A program made the translations under genes and the position numbers. From AG2 sp036493735 (GTDB lineage: Bacteria > Gemmatimonadota > Gemmatimonadetes > Gemmatimonadales > Gemmatimonadaceae): 64,000 nucleotides of DNA. The DNA lies in contig DASXPH010000051.1 in NCBI GenBank assembly GCA_036493735.1, positions 1-64,000 of the forward strand, written 5' to 3'. Shown piece after piece: positions 1 to 8,405 of the stretch (position 1 is its first letter; each line of letters begins with the position of its first letter). The notes under the pieces were generated by a model. It was not told where the DNA came from and searched no databases. It worked only from the letters and a program-made list of their open reading frames with translations.

Positions 1-321
1 CGGCCGCCCCTGACGGCCAGTGAGAAACTCGGACCAGGGCTCGAGCTTCGATTCATACAGGGCGTCGGTGCCGGGACGAATCTGAAAGATGATCGCATTG
101 AGATGGAGCTGCACCGCCCGGTTCAGAATCGCGAGCAGCTCCGCTTGTTGTGACCAGGTATCGAGGTCCGGACGCGATGGCCAATCGATGTTCCCGACCG
201 TCGCGACCCACGCCGCGCGGAGCTCCCGGCGAACCGGCGGCGCATCCTGGCAGCGGGCGGTAGTTGGTTGGCCGAGCGTGACTGCAACAGCGACAGAAAA
301 CAACGGTGTTGATATACGCAT
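1..321 (-). CDS. GHL10 (DUF187)-type glycosyl hydrolase-like protein, 3' end cut by window
   Basis: Reading the minus strand from an ATG at 321 gives 107 codons with no stop before the window edge. A short hydrophobic leader (residues 1-24) is followed by AAWVATVGNIDWPS (about 38-51) and NAIIFQIRPGTDALY, which are the hallmark start of the GHL10/DUF187 family (YngK-like TIM-barrel hydrolases). Family members act on polysaccharides outside the cytoplasm; the substrate is not predictable here. The active-site part lies beyond the edge. It is divergent from the lipoprotein gene at 477, with a 155-base shared promoter region. Confidence 0.85.
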   Translation of the reverse strand, partial: MRISTPLFSVAVAVTLGQPTTARCQDAPPVRRELRAAWVATVGNIDWPSRPDLDTWSQQAELLAILNRAVQLHLNAIIFQIRPGTDALYESKLEPWSEFLTGRQGRP

Positions 322-476
322 GTCTCAACTGTCGTCACGAGCGCGCCACGATTCAACCCACGCCCGGCTGAATAGTCCCGTCAAGAACGGTGACAGAGCG
401 GCACTTACCGCGTCATCTATGGATGATCGCCGACGTGACGTCGGCGATCTCTCGAACGCTTGGGAGCCTCTCTTCT

Positions 477-1571
477 ATGTACGTCATAAGGACTACACTC
501 GGCGTATTTCTGCTCGTCGGCCTCGGCGCCTGCGAGCTGCCGACGAAACTGCCGACATGGGATCAGAACTGGGTGATCCCGGGAGACAGCACTCGCTTCG
601 CCGTCTCCGAGCTGCTGCCAAAAACAGGCGAGCTCACGGTGTCCACCTCGGGCGGTCAGCCTGTGTTCGCGCTGAGCCTCGCGAGTCCGGCCGCCATCAG
701 TCGCTCCCTCGGCCAGGTCTGTGCGCCCTGCGCGGCGGCCAATGGCACGACCGTGCCGAAGCCCGCGTTCTCGATCACCGACTCCACGGGCGTCACGATG
801 CCGACGGATCTTCTCGCGGCCACGATCGTGAGCGGCAGCTTCACGTACACGATCACGAACAACTTCTCCTTCGATCCAATTCGCCCGAGTGCAGCGGGCG
901 CACCATACGGCTACTTCGTCATCCGCGTGATGAACGGGACGACACTCGTCGCCCTCGATTCCGTGGACGGCTCGGCGATCGCGATCGGCAAGAATGGCGC
1001 GACGCTCCAGCGCACGGTGCCGATGAACGTCGGCGGCGGCTCGCTCGGCATCACGAGTGCGTCGTCCGTCGAGATTCATCTTTCGCTCAACTCGCCGCAG
1101 GGCGACGCGACGACGATCGATACGAATCAGAGCTTCAGCGTCGCCATTCAGCCTAACGCGATAGCGCTGAGCCAGGCGCAGGTGCACGTCGCCAATCAGG
1201 CAATCAGCGCCGCCCAGGCGAGCATCGATCTGAGCTCGGTGAGCGATCAGGCGCTCGTCAATCGCGTGCAGGGCGGCACGGTTCATTTACGCATCGCGAG
1301 CCCCTTCGGCGTACAGGGTACGTTGACGGCGACGTTCTCGACGCCGGGCTCCGCGCCAATCATCAAGACGGTTCAGTTGACGACGGCCGCGCAGCAGTCG
1401 CCGGATATCGCCCTCACCGCGACGGAGATGCGCTCCCTTCTAGGACATACCGCGACGCTGTCGGTGTCGGGAACGGTGAGCTCGCCATCGGGCGCGGTGA
1501 CACTGACGCCGACGCAAGCACTGAACGTGACCAGCACGTTCGAGATCATTCTCAGCACGACGGAGAGCTGA
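477..1571 (+). CDS. Putative lipoprotein, 364 aa
   Basis: The ATG at 477 is chosen because it places a lipoprotein signal at the N-terminus: hydrophobic stretch, then lipobox LGAC with Cys19. An upstream in-frame ATG at 390 would bury the signal. After the Cys comes a beta-rich, Ser/Thr-rich sequence with no recognised catalytic motif, like a surface or periplasmic all-beta protein. It ends 3 bases before the outer-membrane protein gene at 1575, so the two are almost certainly co-transcribed. No family assigned. Confidence 0.8.
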   Translation: MYVIRTTLGVFLLVGLGACELPTKLPTWDQNWVIPGDSTRFAVSELLPKTGELTVSTSGGQPVFALSLASPAAISRSLGQVCAPCAAANGTTVPKPAFSITDSTGVTMPTDLLAATIVSGSFTYTITNNFSFDPIRPSAAGAPYGYFVIRVMNGTTLVALDSVDGSAIAIGKNGATLQRTVPMNVGGGSLGITSASSVEIHLSLNSPQGDATTIDTNQSFSVAIQPNAIALSQAQVHVANQAISAAQASIDLSSVSDQALVNRVQGGTVHLRIASPFGVQGTLTATFSTPGSAPIIKTVQLTTAAQQSPDIALTATEMRSLLGHTATLSVSGTVSSPSGAVTLTPTQALNVTSTFEIILSTTES

Positions 1572-1574
1572 GCC

Positions 1575-2891
1575 ATGAAACACCTAACGAAAGCACTGAT
1601 CCGCTCCGCGCTGTCCGTCGGCGGCTGCGTCGCTCTCACCCACGGCGCCTCGGCCCAGCTCGTGAGTGCCAGCGCGGCGTCGCTCTCTCTCGGCGACAAC
1701 TACACGGCGCTCGCCCGAGGCTTCAACGCGGTCAACTGGAACCCGGCCAATCTTGGCATGCCGGGTAATCCGCTGATGTCCTTCGCGTTCGCCGGTCAGG
1801 GCACAGGAGGTATGGACCCGATCTCGCTCAGCGACATGCATCAATACAGCGGAGTGAAACTGCCCGACCCGGTGCGCGCGACCTGGCTGTCGCGAGTACA
1901 GGCGCAGGGCGGACAGTCGCTCGACGCGGATGGCGCCGGGTCGTTCGCGCTCAGCGCCGGTCCACTTGCCTTTCAGCTCGCGACGAACGCCTACGAGCGC
2001 GGAAAGCTGAGCCCAGACGCCGTCGAGATTCTTCTCTACGGGAATGCGGGACAGAGTGGCACGCCGCGAACGATGAACCTCAAGGGCTCGCGAACCGAAG
2101 CCGCCGTCACCACGACCGCCGCGGTCAGCTTCGGCCAGGGCGTGGACTTCGGTATCGGTCCGATCGACCAACATCTCGCCTTCGGCGTGACGGCGAAATA
2201 CATCGTCGGCAATGCGCTGCTGCTCGGCGAGGACGCGGGCTCGCAGCTCGCCGCGAATCCCCTCGCGCTCGACGTGCAGTTCCCGATCATTCAATCCGAC
2301 ACGTCGCTGAGCGGCATGCCTCAGCGCGGTCACGGCGTCGGCGTGGACGTCGGAGCCGCCTGGTCGAGCGGTCCCCTCTCCGTCGGCGCGACAATTCAGA
2401 ACTTTGTAAACACCTTCCATTGGAACACGACCGAGATGTTCTTCCGTCCGGGGACCGCGCTGTTCACGACGAACGGTACCCGACAGACGAGCTTCGATGC
2501 GATTGCCATGACGTCGGTTCCCGATTCACTCAAGGCGAAAGCCAACGCGCTCGCCGCCGAGGTGGAGGCGATGAAGTTCACGCCGTCGTTGAACGTCGGC
2601 GCGGCCATGGAGGTCCTTCCCTTTCTCACGACCACCGTCGATGTTCGACAGGAATTGAGTAGTGGAATGCGCTTCGCCGAGCGAACGCACGTGGGCGCAG
2701 GCGCGGAGCTTCGGTTGATTCCGTTCCTCCCGATCCGCGCCGGCCTCTCCGCGATCAGCGGCGGCTACATCGCCTCGGCCGGTGCGGGGCTCGAGCTTCT
2801 GTTCTTCCATCTGAACGCCGGCATTGCGGCGAGAAAGACAGAGTTCGGCCAATTCCCGTCGGCGGCTCTAACGGTGTCGTTCGGGCAATAG
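1575..2891 (+). CDS. Outer-membrane beta-barrel protein (PorV/DUF5723-like)
   Basis: Signal peptide with cleavage near residues 26-28 (GASAQ). The mature protein begins with the pattern ALARGFNAVNWNPANLG, typical of FadL/PorV/DUF5723-type outer-membrane barrels in which every gene product starts with an 'N-P-A' strand. Length (438 aa) fits a 14-strand barrel. A GGAGAG at 1562-1567, inside the end of the preceding lipoprotein gene, is a good ribosome site. The pairing with a lipoprotein suggests a surface assembly or export partner. Exact family inferred from the N-terminal motif only. Confidence 0.7.
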   Translation: MKHLTKALIRSALSVGGCVALTHGASAQLVSASAASLSLGDNYTALARGFNAVNWNPANLGMPGNPLMSFAFAGQGTGGMDPISLSDMHQYSGVKLPDPVRATWLSRVQAQGGQSLDADGAGSFALSAGPLAFQLATNAYERGKLSPDAVEILLYGNAGQSGTPRTMNLKGSRTEAAVTTTAAVSFGQGVDFGIGPIDQHLAFGVTAKYIVGNALLLGEDAGSQLAANPLALDVQFPIIQSDTSLSGMPQRGHGVGVDVGAAWSSGPLSVGATIQNFVNTFHWNTTEMFFRPGTALFTTNGTRQTSFDAIAMTSVPDSLKAKANALAAEVEAMKFTPSLNVGAAMEVLPFLTTTVDVRQELSSGMRFAERTHVGAGAELRLIPFLPIRAGLSAISGGYIASAGAGLELLFFHLNAGIAARKTEFGQFPSAALTVSFGQ

Positions 2892-2932
2892 CTCAGAAAG
2901 CCGGGCCGAAACCGGCCAAAAGGAAATCCGTA

Positions 2933-2967
2933 GGCGGGCGCGCGTGCGCGCCCGCCTTTCCTTTTTT
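2933..2967 (+). terminator. Rho-independent terminator after the outer-membrane gene
   Basis: An 11-bp perfect GC stem (2933-2943 pairing with 2946-2956, two-base centre) is followed by TTTCCTTTTTT. It lies 42 bases after the stop at 2891 and separates the lipoprotein/barrel pair from the ABC exporter genes. Confidence 0.9.
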
Positions 2968-3040
2968 CAGTTCTCGCGCTCTCATCGGCCCATAGCTTTC
3001 GGGTCGCCATTCTCGGCTTGCCCCTCTGCTCGGTGTCGCC

Positions 3041-4036
3041 ATGCCGGAACCAATGATCGTCGTCGACAGCTTGACGAAAGCATTCCGTGTCGCCGAGCGC
3101 AGAGCCGGCGCGTGGAATGCCCTCGCCGGTCTCGTTCGCCGACGCTATCGGCGAGTGGACGCCATCAAGGATGTCTCGTTCACCCTTGCCGAAGGGGAAC
3201 TGCTCGGACTGATCGGGCCTAACGGCGCCGGGAAGTCAACGACGATCAAGATTCTCTGCGGCATCCTCGAGCCGACGAGCGGCCGATGCGAGGTGAATGG
3301 GCTGGTGCCGTGGCGCGATCGCGTGAGGCACGTCGCGCGCATCGGTGCCGTCTTCGGCCAGCGAACACAGCTCTGGTGGGACCTCCCCGTGATCGAGAGC
3401 TTCGATCTGTTGCGCGACATCTACCGCGTCGCGCCGGAGCGCTACCGGGCGACGCGCGACGAGCTCACTGCGCGACTCGATCTCTCGAGCCTGCTCGACA
3501 CGCCGGTGCGCCAACTGTCGCTCGGCCAGCGCATGCGCTGTGAGATCGCGGCGAGTCTGCTGCACGAGCCACGGGTGCTCTTCCTCGACGAGCCGACCAT
3601 CGGCCTCGACGCCGTGGCGAAGCTCGCCGTGCGGGATTTTGTGAAAACGCTCAACGCAACGCGGGGCGTGACGGTGATCCTGACGACGCACGACATGCAC
3701 GACATCGAGGCGTTGACGCATCGCGTGATCGTCATCGGCAAAGGCTCCGTGCTGGCGGACGGCAGTCTCGAGGCGCTGCGTCGTGGCGCGTTAGGCGAGC
3801 GCCGGCTGTGGGTGCACTTCGCCGGTGAGCCGACGACGATCGACGTCCCGGGCACGACGGTACGGCGGCGACAGGGACGGTCGATCGAGCTGGCGTTCGA
3901 CCCGCGCACGACCTCGGCGCATCGTCTCATCGCGCGGGTCGCGGCGGAGTTCGACGTCGAGGACGTACACCTCGAGGAGCCGCCGATCGAGGAAGTCATC
4001 GCCCGCTTCTACGCTCAACACGCCGTCGACACATGA
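3041..4036 (+). CDS. ABC-2 exporter ATP-binding subunit (COG4586 type)
   Basis: Cytoplasmic ATPase of a three-gene ABC-2 exporter. Walker A GPNGAGKST at residues 59-67, signature LSLGQRMR, Walker B LFLDEPTIGLD and the switch His in LTTHDMHD are all present. At 331 aa it has the C-terminal extension typical of COG4586 proteins, whose genes are followed, as here, by two unlike permeases. The last four bases (ATGA, 4033-4036) overlap the permease start. Substrate unknown; relatives are drug or viologen exporters. Confidence 0.9.
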   Translation: MPEPMIVVDSLTKAFRVAERRAGAWNALAGLVRRRYRRVDAIKDVSFTLAEGELLGLIGPNGAGKSTTIKILCGILEPTSGRCEVNGLVPWRDRVRHVARIGAVFGQRTQLWWDLPVIESFDLLRDIYRVAPERYRATRDELTARLDLSSLLDTPVRQLSLGQRMRCEIAASLLHEPRVLFLDEPTIGLDAVAKLAVRDFVKTLNATRGVTVILTTHDMHDIEALTHRVIVIGKGSVLADGSLEALRRGALGERRLWVHFAGEPTTIDVPGTTVRRRQGRSIELAFDPRTTSAHRLIARVAAEFDVEDVHLEEPPIEEVIARFYAQHAVDT

Positions 4037-4860
4037 GCAGCGCGGCCATGCGGCCGTATGTCGCCGTCTTTCGCACGCGCTTCCAGCTCCTGCTGCAGTA
4101 CCGCGCCGCCGCGTTGGCGGGGTTCGGCACGCAGTGCTGGTGGGGCGCGATCAAAGTCATGGTGTTCGCTGCCTTTCTCAGCGGGCCCGTCGCTAGTCCG
4201 ATGACGCTCCGCGAGACCATCGATTACATCTGGCTCGGCCAGGCGTTGCTGACGATGCTCCCGTGGTCCGCGGACCAGGAGCTCGCGCGGCTGGTGCGAT
4301 CGGGCGACGTCGCGTACGAGCGACTCCGTCCGCTCGAGACGTATACGTACTGGTACGCACGGGCTGTCGCTCGACGCACGGCGACGCCACTTCTCCGCAG
4401 CATCCCGATGATCCTGACGACTGGCGTGCTGCTGCCATCGTTAGGTTTCGCGAAATGGGGCCTCTCGGCTCCGCCTGGTCTCAGCGCGGCGACCATGTTT
4501 GCCTTGTCGCTCGTGTTCGTGATCGCGCTCGCCAGCGCCTTTGCGACGATCCTCGACCTTTTCGTCGTCGCCACGCTGTCGGAGCGGGGCGTGAACATAG
4601 TGATGGCGCCGCTAGCGATTGTTCTATCTGGAAATCTCGTCCCGCTCCCGATGCTGCCGGATTGGCTCCAGCCGCTCGTCCGCAATCAGCCCTTCGCCGG
4701 CCTGCTCGACACGCCGCTCCGCGTCTACAGCGGACACCTCGCCGGATCAGCAGCGCTGCTCGCCATCGCGCGACAGGCGCTGTGGGCGGTGATCCTGATC
4801 GCCCTCGGCCGCGCGCTCGCGACCCGCGTGCTGCGACGGCTCCAAACTCAGGGCGGCTGA
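4033..4860 (+). CDS. ABC-2 type permease subunit 1
   Basis: Integral membrane protein of 275 aa with about six hydrophobic segments (for example around residues 20-45, 120-140, 150-180, 190-210, 245-265). It overlaps the ATPase gene by ATGA and the next permease by one base (TGATG at 4858-4862), so translation is coupled. Matches the COG4587 position in the ATPase-permease-permease exporter arrangement. Confidence 0.85.
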   Translation: MSSAAMRPYVAVFRTRFQLLLQYRAAALAGFGTQCWWGAIKVMVFAAFLSGPVASPMTLRETIDYIWLGQALLTMLPWSADQELARLVRSGDVAYERLRPLETYTYWYARAVARRTATPLLRSIPMILTTGVLLPSLGFAKWGLSAPPGLSAATMFALSLVFVIALASAFATILDLFVVATLSERGVNIVMAPLAIVLSGNLVPLPMLPDWLQPLVRNQPFAGLLDTPLRVYSGHLAGSAALLAIARQALWAVILIALGRALATRVLRRLQTQGG

Positions 4861-5663
4861 TGAACGCCGTCCGACTGTATACGCGCTACGTGCGGACATC
4901 CCTCCGCGGCCAGATGCAATATCGCGGATCGTTCCTGCTCACATCCTTCGGCGCGTTTGTGGCTACCGGCGTGGACTTCATTGCCGTCTGGGCGTTGTTC
5001 GCGCGCTTCCGTCAGATCGTCGGATGGGAATTCGGCGAAGTCGCGCTCTTCTACGCGGTCATTGGCGTCTCGTTCGCGCTCGCCGACGGATTGACGCGTG
5101 GCTTCGATATCTTTGGCGAACTGTTCGTGAAGACCGGTGACTTCGATCGAGTCCTCGTTCGGCCGCGTTCGACCGTGCTGCAACTCCTTGGTTACGAGGT
5201 TCGCGCGACACGAATTGGACGGCTCGGGCAAGCGATCGTGGTATGGGGCATCGCGACGCGCCTAACGAGTATAACGTGGAGCTGGACCGTCTGGGCAACG
5301 CTGCTCTTTGCCGTTGCGGGAGGCGTCGCGCTCTTCAGCGGCATTCTCATCCTGCAGGCGACCCTCGCCTTCTGGACGGTCGACAGTCTCGAGATCGCGA
5401 ATGCCCTGACATATGGCGGCGTCGAGGCCGCGCAGTACCCGCTCGACGTCTACGCCCGCTGGCTCCGGAACTTCCTGATCTTCGTGGTGCCCCTCGGGTG
5501 CGTGTCGTACTTTCCGGTCGCATTCGTGCTCGGTCACGCCGACCGGACCGGCGTCGCACCCGCGCTGCTCCAGCTCACGCCCCTACTCGGCTTCGCGTTT
5601 TTCGGGGTCGCGCTTCTGGTGTGGCGCGAGGGCGTCCGGCACTACACGTCCACCGGGAGCTGA
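4860..5663 (+). CDS. ABC-2 type permease subunit 2
   Basis: The start is the ATG at 4860, whose A is the last base of the previous stop; longer in-frame readings back to 4263 are only the shadow of permease 1. 267 aa, about six membrane segments, with the charged cytoplasmic loop GFDIFGELFVKTGDFDRVLVRP-type sequence seen in COG3694 permeases. It forms the second half of the translocation pore with the 4033 gene. Converges on the MerB-like gene, whose stop is two bases away. Confidence 0.85.
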   Translation: MNAVRLYTRYVRTSLRGQMQYRGSFLLTSFGAFVATGVDFIAVWALFARFRQIVGWEFGEVALFYAVIGVSFALADGLTRGFDIFGELFVKTGDFDRVLVRPRSTVLQLLGYEVRATRIGRLGQAIVVWGIATRLTSITWSWTVWATLLFAVAGGVALFSGILILQATLAFWTVDSLEIANALTYGGVEAAQYPLDVYARWLRNFLIFVVPLGCVSYFPVAFVLGHADRTGVAPALLQLTPLLGFAFFGVALLVWREGVRHYTSTGS

Positions 5664-5665
5664 CC

Positions 5666-6355
5666 TCAGCCGCGCAGCTTCCAGAAGTCGCCCGTGAGTC
5701 CGATCGAGGCAAAGAGCGATTCGGCTTCCGCGAGCGTATGCCGGCGCCAGTCTGGCCGCAGCTTCGAACCATACCAGCCCTTCGCCAGCTGCCACGCCTG
5801 ATCGGCGCTGAGCAGCGCGCCGCAGCGCATCTCGCGCGTCGCGCACCAGCGCTCGACATGCTCCTCGTCCCGGAAGAGCAGCATCGTGCTTCAGGTGAAA
5901 CCGATGTTGTCCCACCAATGTCGCGCTGGGATTGCGAAGTGGATGACGGCCCGATCCCCCTCCACTGCGCCGTCCCGAATGTCCAGCGTCAGCGGCGTGC
6001 TGCATTCGCCGCACGCTGCAGTGATCGTCGCGTCGCTATGCAGCGCCGCCGCGATGCCGAGTGCATCCCACGCGCAAATTGCCCAGTAGCGCCTGCCCGA
6101 CGCCTGTACGCGAAAGCCTGACGGGACCGCGCAGAATGGGTTCGCCGACCAGATCGTTCCATCGTTAGGTGCGAGGATGAGCGCGCGCCCGGCGGCCAGC
6201 TGATGTAATGCCGCCCGAATCTCCGGCTCCCGTCTCCCGAGCGCCGTCGCGATCTCCGGGGCCTGCGGTACGGCCGCGGTGTCGGCGGCCTGGCGAAAGA
6301 GGTAGTGCCTCACCTCCTGCGCGAGCGTGTCGATGTCCGGCGACAAAGGCTTCAT
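5666..6355 (-). CDS. MerB-like alkylmercury lyase with in-frame UGA at catalytic Cys site (candidate selenoprotein)
   Basis: One minus-strand frame of 230 codons is interrupted only by a TGA at 5891-5893 (codon 155). Upstream part: winged-helix-like N-terminus, FCAVP (74-78), YWAICAWDALG (90-100) with Cys94 and Asp97 matching MerB catalytic Cys96/Asp99, and a CGEC pair (115-118). Downstream the same frame continues STMLLFRDEEHVERWC, the usual family sequence after the second catalytic Cys (MerB Cys159). Cys94-to-UGA spacing is 61 residues against 63 in MerB. Family role: protonolysis of carbon-mercury bonds. Inference: UGA encodes selenocysteine; the alternative is a Cys-to-stop mutation. Start at 6355 is divergent from the ABC gene at 6409. 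Confidence 0.82.
5859..5893 (-). promoter_or_regulatory. Bacterial SECIS-like hairpin downstream of UGA
   Basis: Read on the minus strand, the UGA (5893-5891) is followed after 10 bases by an 8-bp stem (5880-5873 with 5866-5859; seven Watson-Crick pairs and one G-U) closing a six-base loop CGGGAC (5872-5867). The loop begins 18 bases after the UGA and has G as its second base. Known bacterial SECIS elements place the loop about 16-37 bases after UGA with a G in the first two loop positions, so this fits. The hairpin also codes for MLLFRDEEH. Confidence 0.72.
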
Positions 6356-6408
6356 CCGCGAAAGGTAAACCCGTGTTCGGGCTCGCTCCGGCGGATATAT
6401 TGCGGCGC

Positions 6409-8265
6409 ATGACCGCCCCCGTGACCGCCCCCGCCGGCTCCCCTCCGAAAAAGAAGATCGACACCGCCCGCGCCTGGGCCGAGACGCGTCAGCTCATCCG
6501 AGAGCACCGTGGGTCGCTCGCGATCGGCATGGTGCTCATGCTGATCAACCGGCTGGCCGGACTCGTCCTCCCCTGGACGTCCAAGTTCTTCATCGACGAC
6601 GTCGTCGGAAAGGGCCATGCGTATTTGCTCATGCCACTCGCCGGCGCCGCCGCGCTGGCGACGGTGATTCAGGCCGGTACTGGTTTCGCGAACTCGCAGA
6701 TCGTGAGCATCGCCGCCCAACGTGCCATTACCGAGATGCGCAAGCGTGTTCAGGATCACGTGATGCGACTTCCCGTGTCCTACTTCGACTCGACGAAAAC
6801 CGGCATCCTCATCTCGCGCGTCATGACCGACGCCGAAGGTGTTCGCAACATTGTCGGCACGGGACTTCTCCAGCTGGTCGGCGGCATCATCACGGCCATG
6901 CTCGCGTTAGGCGTCCTCTTCTGGCTGAACTGGAAGCTCACCGCGGTCATGATCATCGTGCTCGCGTCGTTCGCGGGTATGATGGCATTCGCGTTCAAGC
7001 GGTTGCGTCCCATCTTCCGCGAGCGAAGCGTCATCAACGCCGAGGTTACCGGACGGCTCGCGGAAAGCCTGGGTGGAGTGCGACTGGTGAAGGTCTACGT
7101 CGCCGAGCGTCGCGAGCGGCTCGTGTTCGCGAAGGGGGTGCACAAGCTGTTCAGGAACGTCGCGAGGACCATCACCGGAACTTCCGCCGTGGGCTCCGGC
7201 GCGGCGGTCATCGTTGGGCTCATCGGTGTCGTGATGATCATCGTCGGTGGACGCGCCATCCTTTCGCACACGATGACGCTTGGCGATCTGATCATGTACA
7301 TCTTTTTCGTCGGGCTGATGACGCTGCCGCTCATCCAGATGGCGTCAATCGGCACCCAGATCAGCGAAGCGTTCGCCGGCCTCGACCGCATTCGCGAGAT
7401 CATGCAGACGACGACAGAGGATCAGGCAGATGCCGGCAAGGCAGCCCTCACGGACATCGTCGGCGAAGTGAAATTCGACGACGTGAGCTTCGAGTACAAT
7501 CCGGGCGTCCCGGTGCTCAAGCACATCACCTTCGACGCCGACGCCGGATCGACGACGGCGCTCGTTGGACCCAGCGGCTCGGGTAAGAGCACGCTGATCA
7601 GTCTCGTGATGGCATTCACGCATCCCAAGAGCGGACGAGTGCTCGTCGACGGGCATGACCTGGAAACGTCGCGGCTGCACGACTTTCGCGCGCAGCTCGG
7701 CGCGGTGATGCAGGACAACTTCCTGTTCGACGGGACCATCCGCGAGAACATCGCCTACAGCAAACCGGGGGCGACCGACGAGGAGATCCGCGACGTCGCG
7801 CGCATTGCCCACGTCGACGAATTCGCCGACAAATTCGAGCAGAAGTACGACACCATCGTCGGCGAACGCGGCGTGAAGCTCTCGGGCGGCCAGCGTCAGC
7901 GCATCGCCATCGCGCGCGCGATTCTCGCCGACCCGCGCATCCTCATCCTCGACGAGGCCACATCGAGCCTCGACAGCGAGAGCGAGGCGCTCATTCGTGA
8001 CGGCCTTCGGTCACTGCGCCGCGGCCGCACGACGTTCGTCATCGCCCACCGCCTCTCCACGATCGAGAGCGCCGACCAGATTCTCGTGCTCGACAACGGC
8101 ATCATCGTCGAACGGGGGACGCATCGCGAGTTGCTCGCCCTCGGCGGTCGCTATCGGCAGCTCTATGACAAGCAGTACGGGGCGGAGCGCGATCGGTTCA
8201 TCAATCCCGGCGAAGATTTCATTCCCGTGCCGCCGTCGCCACGGGAGTCCGTGAAAGTTCGGTGA
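6409..8265 (+). CDS. ABC transporter, fused membrane and ATPase domains (MsbA/multidrug type)
   Basis: 618-aa half-transporter. The ATG at 6409 is used because earlier in-frame codons overlap the divergent MerB-like gene. Membrane domain with six helices (about residues 35-330), then ATPase with Walker A GPSGSGKST, signature LSGGQRQR, Walker B ILILDEATSSLD and switch His in VIAHRLST. It works as a homodimer exporting lipids or hydrophobic compounds; the substrate cannot be read. The end of the gene runs into a heptamer repeat block. Confidence 0.92.
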   Translation: MTAPVTAPAGSPPKKKIDTARAWAETRQLIREHRGSLAIGMVLMLINRLAGLVLPWTSKFFIDDVVGKGHAYLLMPLAGAAALATVIQAGTGFANSQIVSIAAQRAITEMRKRVQDHVMRLPVSYFDSTKTGILISRVMTDAEGVRNIVGTGLLQLVGGIITAMLALGVLFWLNWKLTAVMIIVLASFAGMMAFAFKRLRPIFRERSVINAEVTGRLAESLGGVRLVKVYVAERRERLVFAKGVHKLFRNVARTITGTSAVGSGAAVIVGLIGVVMIIVGGRAILSHTMTLGDLIMYIFFVGLMTLPLIQMASIGTQISEAFAGLDRIREIMQTTTEDQADAGKAALTDIVGEVKFDDVSFEYNPGVPVLKHITFDADAGSTTALVGPSGSGKSTLISLVMAFTHPKSGRVLVDGHDLETSRLHDFRAQLGAVMQDNFLFDGTIRENIAYSKPGATDEEIRDVARIAHVDEFADKFEQKYDTIVGERGVKLSGGQRQRIAIARAILADPRILILDEATSSLDSESEALIRDGLRSLRRGRTTFVIAHRLSTIESADQILVLDNGIIVERGTHRELLALGGRYRQLYDKQYGAERDRFINPGEDFIPVPPSPRESVKVR

Positions 8266-8313
8266 CCGGGGTGATCGGTGAACGGTGATCACCGACCACC
8301 GATCACCGATCAC
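8261..8313. repeat. Heptamer inverted-repeat block (GGTGATC type)
   Basis: Units GGTGACC, then (after GG) GGTGATC, GGTGAAC, GGTGATC, followed directly by ACCGACC, ACCGATC, ACCGATC. The two halves are reverse complements, so the block can fold into a long hairpin just after the ABC transporter stop (8263-8265), which it overlaps. Confidence 0.85.
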
Positions 8314-8405
8314 GTTCTGGGGTACTTAACGGATTCACCGCGCAGCAGCTTCTGGCGCAGGCAATGCGTTATTGCCGAGGCGGCCACTCACTACATTGGA
8401 TAGCA

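Noticed and set aside
89..1156. Long plus-strand frame of 355 codons over the start of the window
   Set aside because: Arg/His/Asp-rich shadow of the minus GHL10 gene and of the lipoprotein frame; neither start nor composition is protein-like.
4263..4859. 199-codon N-terminal extension of the second ABC-2 permease
   Set aside because: It is the other frame of permease 1; the ATG at 4860 with TGATG overlap is the natural start.
5666..5884. A separate 72-aa gene starting MLLFRDEEH
   Set aside because: It is the C-terminal part of the MerB-like protein in the same frame after the UGA, without its own ribosome site.
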